This document shows, one piece after another, positions 4,492 to 5,339 of a stretch of 5,339 nucleotides of DNA (position 1 is the stretch's first letter; the number at the start of each line of letters is the position of its first letter). Both the position numbers and the translations under genes were made by a program. The DNA is taken from NCBI GenBank assembly GCA_029287555.1, contig JARFQX010000731.1, forward strand, positions 1-5,339, given 5' to 3'. Source of the DNA: Rubripirellula sp. (GTDB lineage: Bacteria; Planctomycetota; Planctomycetia; Pirellulales; Pirellulaceae). The notes below the pieces were generated by a model. That model made no database searches and was not told the DNA's origin. It saw nothing but the letters and a program-made list of their open reading frames with translations.

Positions 4492-5339
4492 ATGACCCCA
4501 CGCAGTTCCCTTCTTTTCACGTCCGTTTCGGCCGCGGCCGCGGTTGCGTGCTTGCTGACTGGCCTGGGTTTCACCTCACGGGTTTGCGGGCAAGGGGTCG
4601 CGAAGGCGGCCCCCGCTCTAGCGATTACCGAAAGTCCCGACGCGTCAGGTTGGACGATTGTGAAGGGGGATCGCCTGGTCGCTCGCTACATTGTCGACAG
4701 CAACGGCAAACCGATCATTTTTCCTTTGCTTGACCCAGCCGGACATCATTTGACGCGTAACTTCCCAATGAAGGCCGCATTGCCGAGCGAGAAACAAGAT
4801 CATGATCATCATCGCTCGTTCTGGCTGACCCACGGGGATGTCAACGGGGTCGATTTCTGGCTCGACGACGACCATTGCGGAAAGATCGTTCATCGCGGTG
4901 GTACAGCCGCCACGCAGGACGATGGCAGCGTCGTGATTCAGACCGAGAACGACTGGAACGGGCCCGATGGGAAACGCATTTTTTCGGACGTCCGCCGCTT
5001 CACGTTTCGTGACGTTGATGGTCGCCGCATCATCGATTGCGACTTCCTCCTCAAGGCGAGCGATGGCGACGTCAACTTCGGCGACACCAAAGAGGGGTCT
5101 TTCGGTTTGAGAGTGGCAGGGACGATGAAGGTCGACGCGAAGCAGGGAGGAAAGATCACCAACGCCGAGGGCGAGCATGACAAACAAGCGTGGGGTAAGA
5201 AGTCCGCCTGGGTTGATTACTCGGGACCGGTTGATGGGGAGATGGTTGGGATCACGATTCATGATCACCCCGAGAGTTTTGGCTATCCCTGCCGCTGGCA
5301 CGTGCGAACCTATGGATTGTTTGCCGCCAATCCCTTCGG
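4492..5339 (+). CDS. Exported DUF6807 ('PmoA-like') protein, C-terminus missing at the right edge
   Basis: Translation from the ATG at 4492 gives 282 residues and is still open at the window end. The first 40 or so residues form a signal peptide with a hydrophobic SAAAAVACLLTGLGF core (13-27). The body matches Pfam PF14100, long labelled 'methane oxygenase PmoA' and now DUF6807. Key features are LLDPAGHHLTRNFP (79-92), the His/Asp-rich DHDHHRSFWLTHGDVNG (103-119), DFW, a beta-rich middle with NFGDTKEGSFGLRVAGTM (195-212), and PCRWHVRTYGLFAANPF at the end. Most family members are about 300-350 residues long, so only the last few dozen are probably lost. The PmoA label is misleading: nothing resembles particulate methane monooxygenase, and the function is unknown. 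In planctomycetes such genes often sit near sugar-acting oxidoreductases and sulfatases (general knowledge, not seen here). A purine run, AGAGAA, lies 7 nt before the ATG. The frame stays open upstream to 4105, with another ATG at 4180, but only 4492 gives a signal peptide. Confidence 0.9.
   Translation, partial: MTPRSSLLFTSVSAAAAVACLLTGLGFTSRVCGQGVAKAAPALAITESPDASGWTIVKGDRLVARYIVDSNGKPIIFPLLDPAGHHLTRNFPMKAALPSEKQDHDHHRSFWLTHGDVNGVDFWLDDDHCGKIVHRGGTAATQDDGSVVIQTENDWNGPDGKRIFSDVRRFTFRDVDGRRIIDCDFLLKASDGDVNFGDTKEGSFGLRVAGTMKVDAKQGGKITNAEGEHDKQAWGKKSAWVDYSGPVDGEMVGITIHDHPESFGYPCRWHVRTYGLFAANPF

Noticed and set aside
4140..4501. Overlapping short frames on the minus strand (70-105 codons)
   Set aside because: The translations are Arg/Pro-rich without a plausible domain or signal, and three frames are open at once, which indicates composition rather than coding.
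4645..5301. 218-codon minus-strand frame opposite DUF6807
   Set aside because: It is antisense to a clear DUF6807 domain with intact motifs, and its translation shows no recognisable motif or plausible N-terminus.
4492..5339. Methane monooxygenase subunit (the PmoA label attached to this Pfam family)
   Set aside because: The protein is soluble and exported apart from its signal peptide. It lacks the multiple membrane helices of particulate methane monooxygenase, so the family name should not be taken as function.

Overview
The window looks like a chromosomal segment from a planctomycete, probably of the Rhodopirellula/Pirellulaceae type. The evidence is the co-occurrence of a DUF1549/DUF1553 protein with a c-type haem motif, a DUF1501 protein with a twin-arginine leader, a secreted formylglycine-generating-enzyme-like (SUMF1) protein and a DUF6807 ('PmoA-like') protein. 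These families are strongly expanded in Planctomycetes. Base composition is moderately high in G+C, and classical Shine-Dalgarno sites are weak or absent, which fits. The assignment is by recognition of protein families; no database search was possible.

Layout. Three genes lie on the minus strand and are read right to left: DUF1549/DUF1553 (3784 to 1808), DUF1501 (1753 to 461) and the start of a SUMF1-domain gene (319 to beyond base 1). The first two are 54 bp apart and look co-transcribed. The third follows a 141-bp gap that holds a reasonable sigma70-type promoter overlapped by a 26-bp dyad, so it may have its own control. On the plus strand a DUF6807 gene starts at 4492 and runs off the right edge, probably lacking only its last few dozen codons.

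Between the two divergent units lies a 707-bp non-coding region. Its middle third (about 3871-4168) is packed with short interspersed repeats: four copies of a TTAAATCAACAAGCC-type unit (two per strand) and three or more copies of an ACGCGTCGGGTTA unit. Two strong imperfect hairpins are also there. The arrangement is roughly mirror-symmetric about a central hairpin and is the most unusual structure in the window. Nothing recognisable was found in 4170-4340, although the frame of the DUF6807 gene happens to stay open through it.

Function. All four products carry export signals: probable Sec signal peptides on the DUF1549/DUF1553, SUMF1 and DUF6807 proteins, and a Tat leader on DUF1501. The window therefore encodes envelope or periplasmic proteins. 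DUF1501 belongs to the alkaline-phosphatase/sulfatase superfamily, and DUF1549/DUF1553 proteins regularly accompany it. The pair is often thought to act in breakdown of complex or sulfated organic matter, but no biochemical role is established by the sequence. No CRISPR array, tRNA, rRNA, transposase or phage gene was seen.
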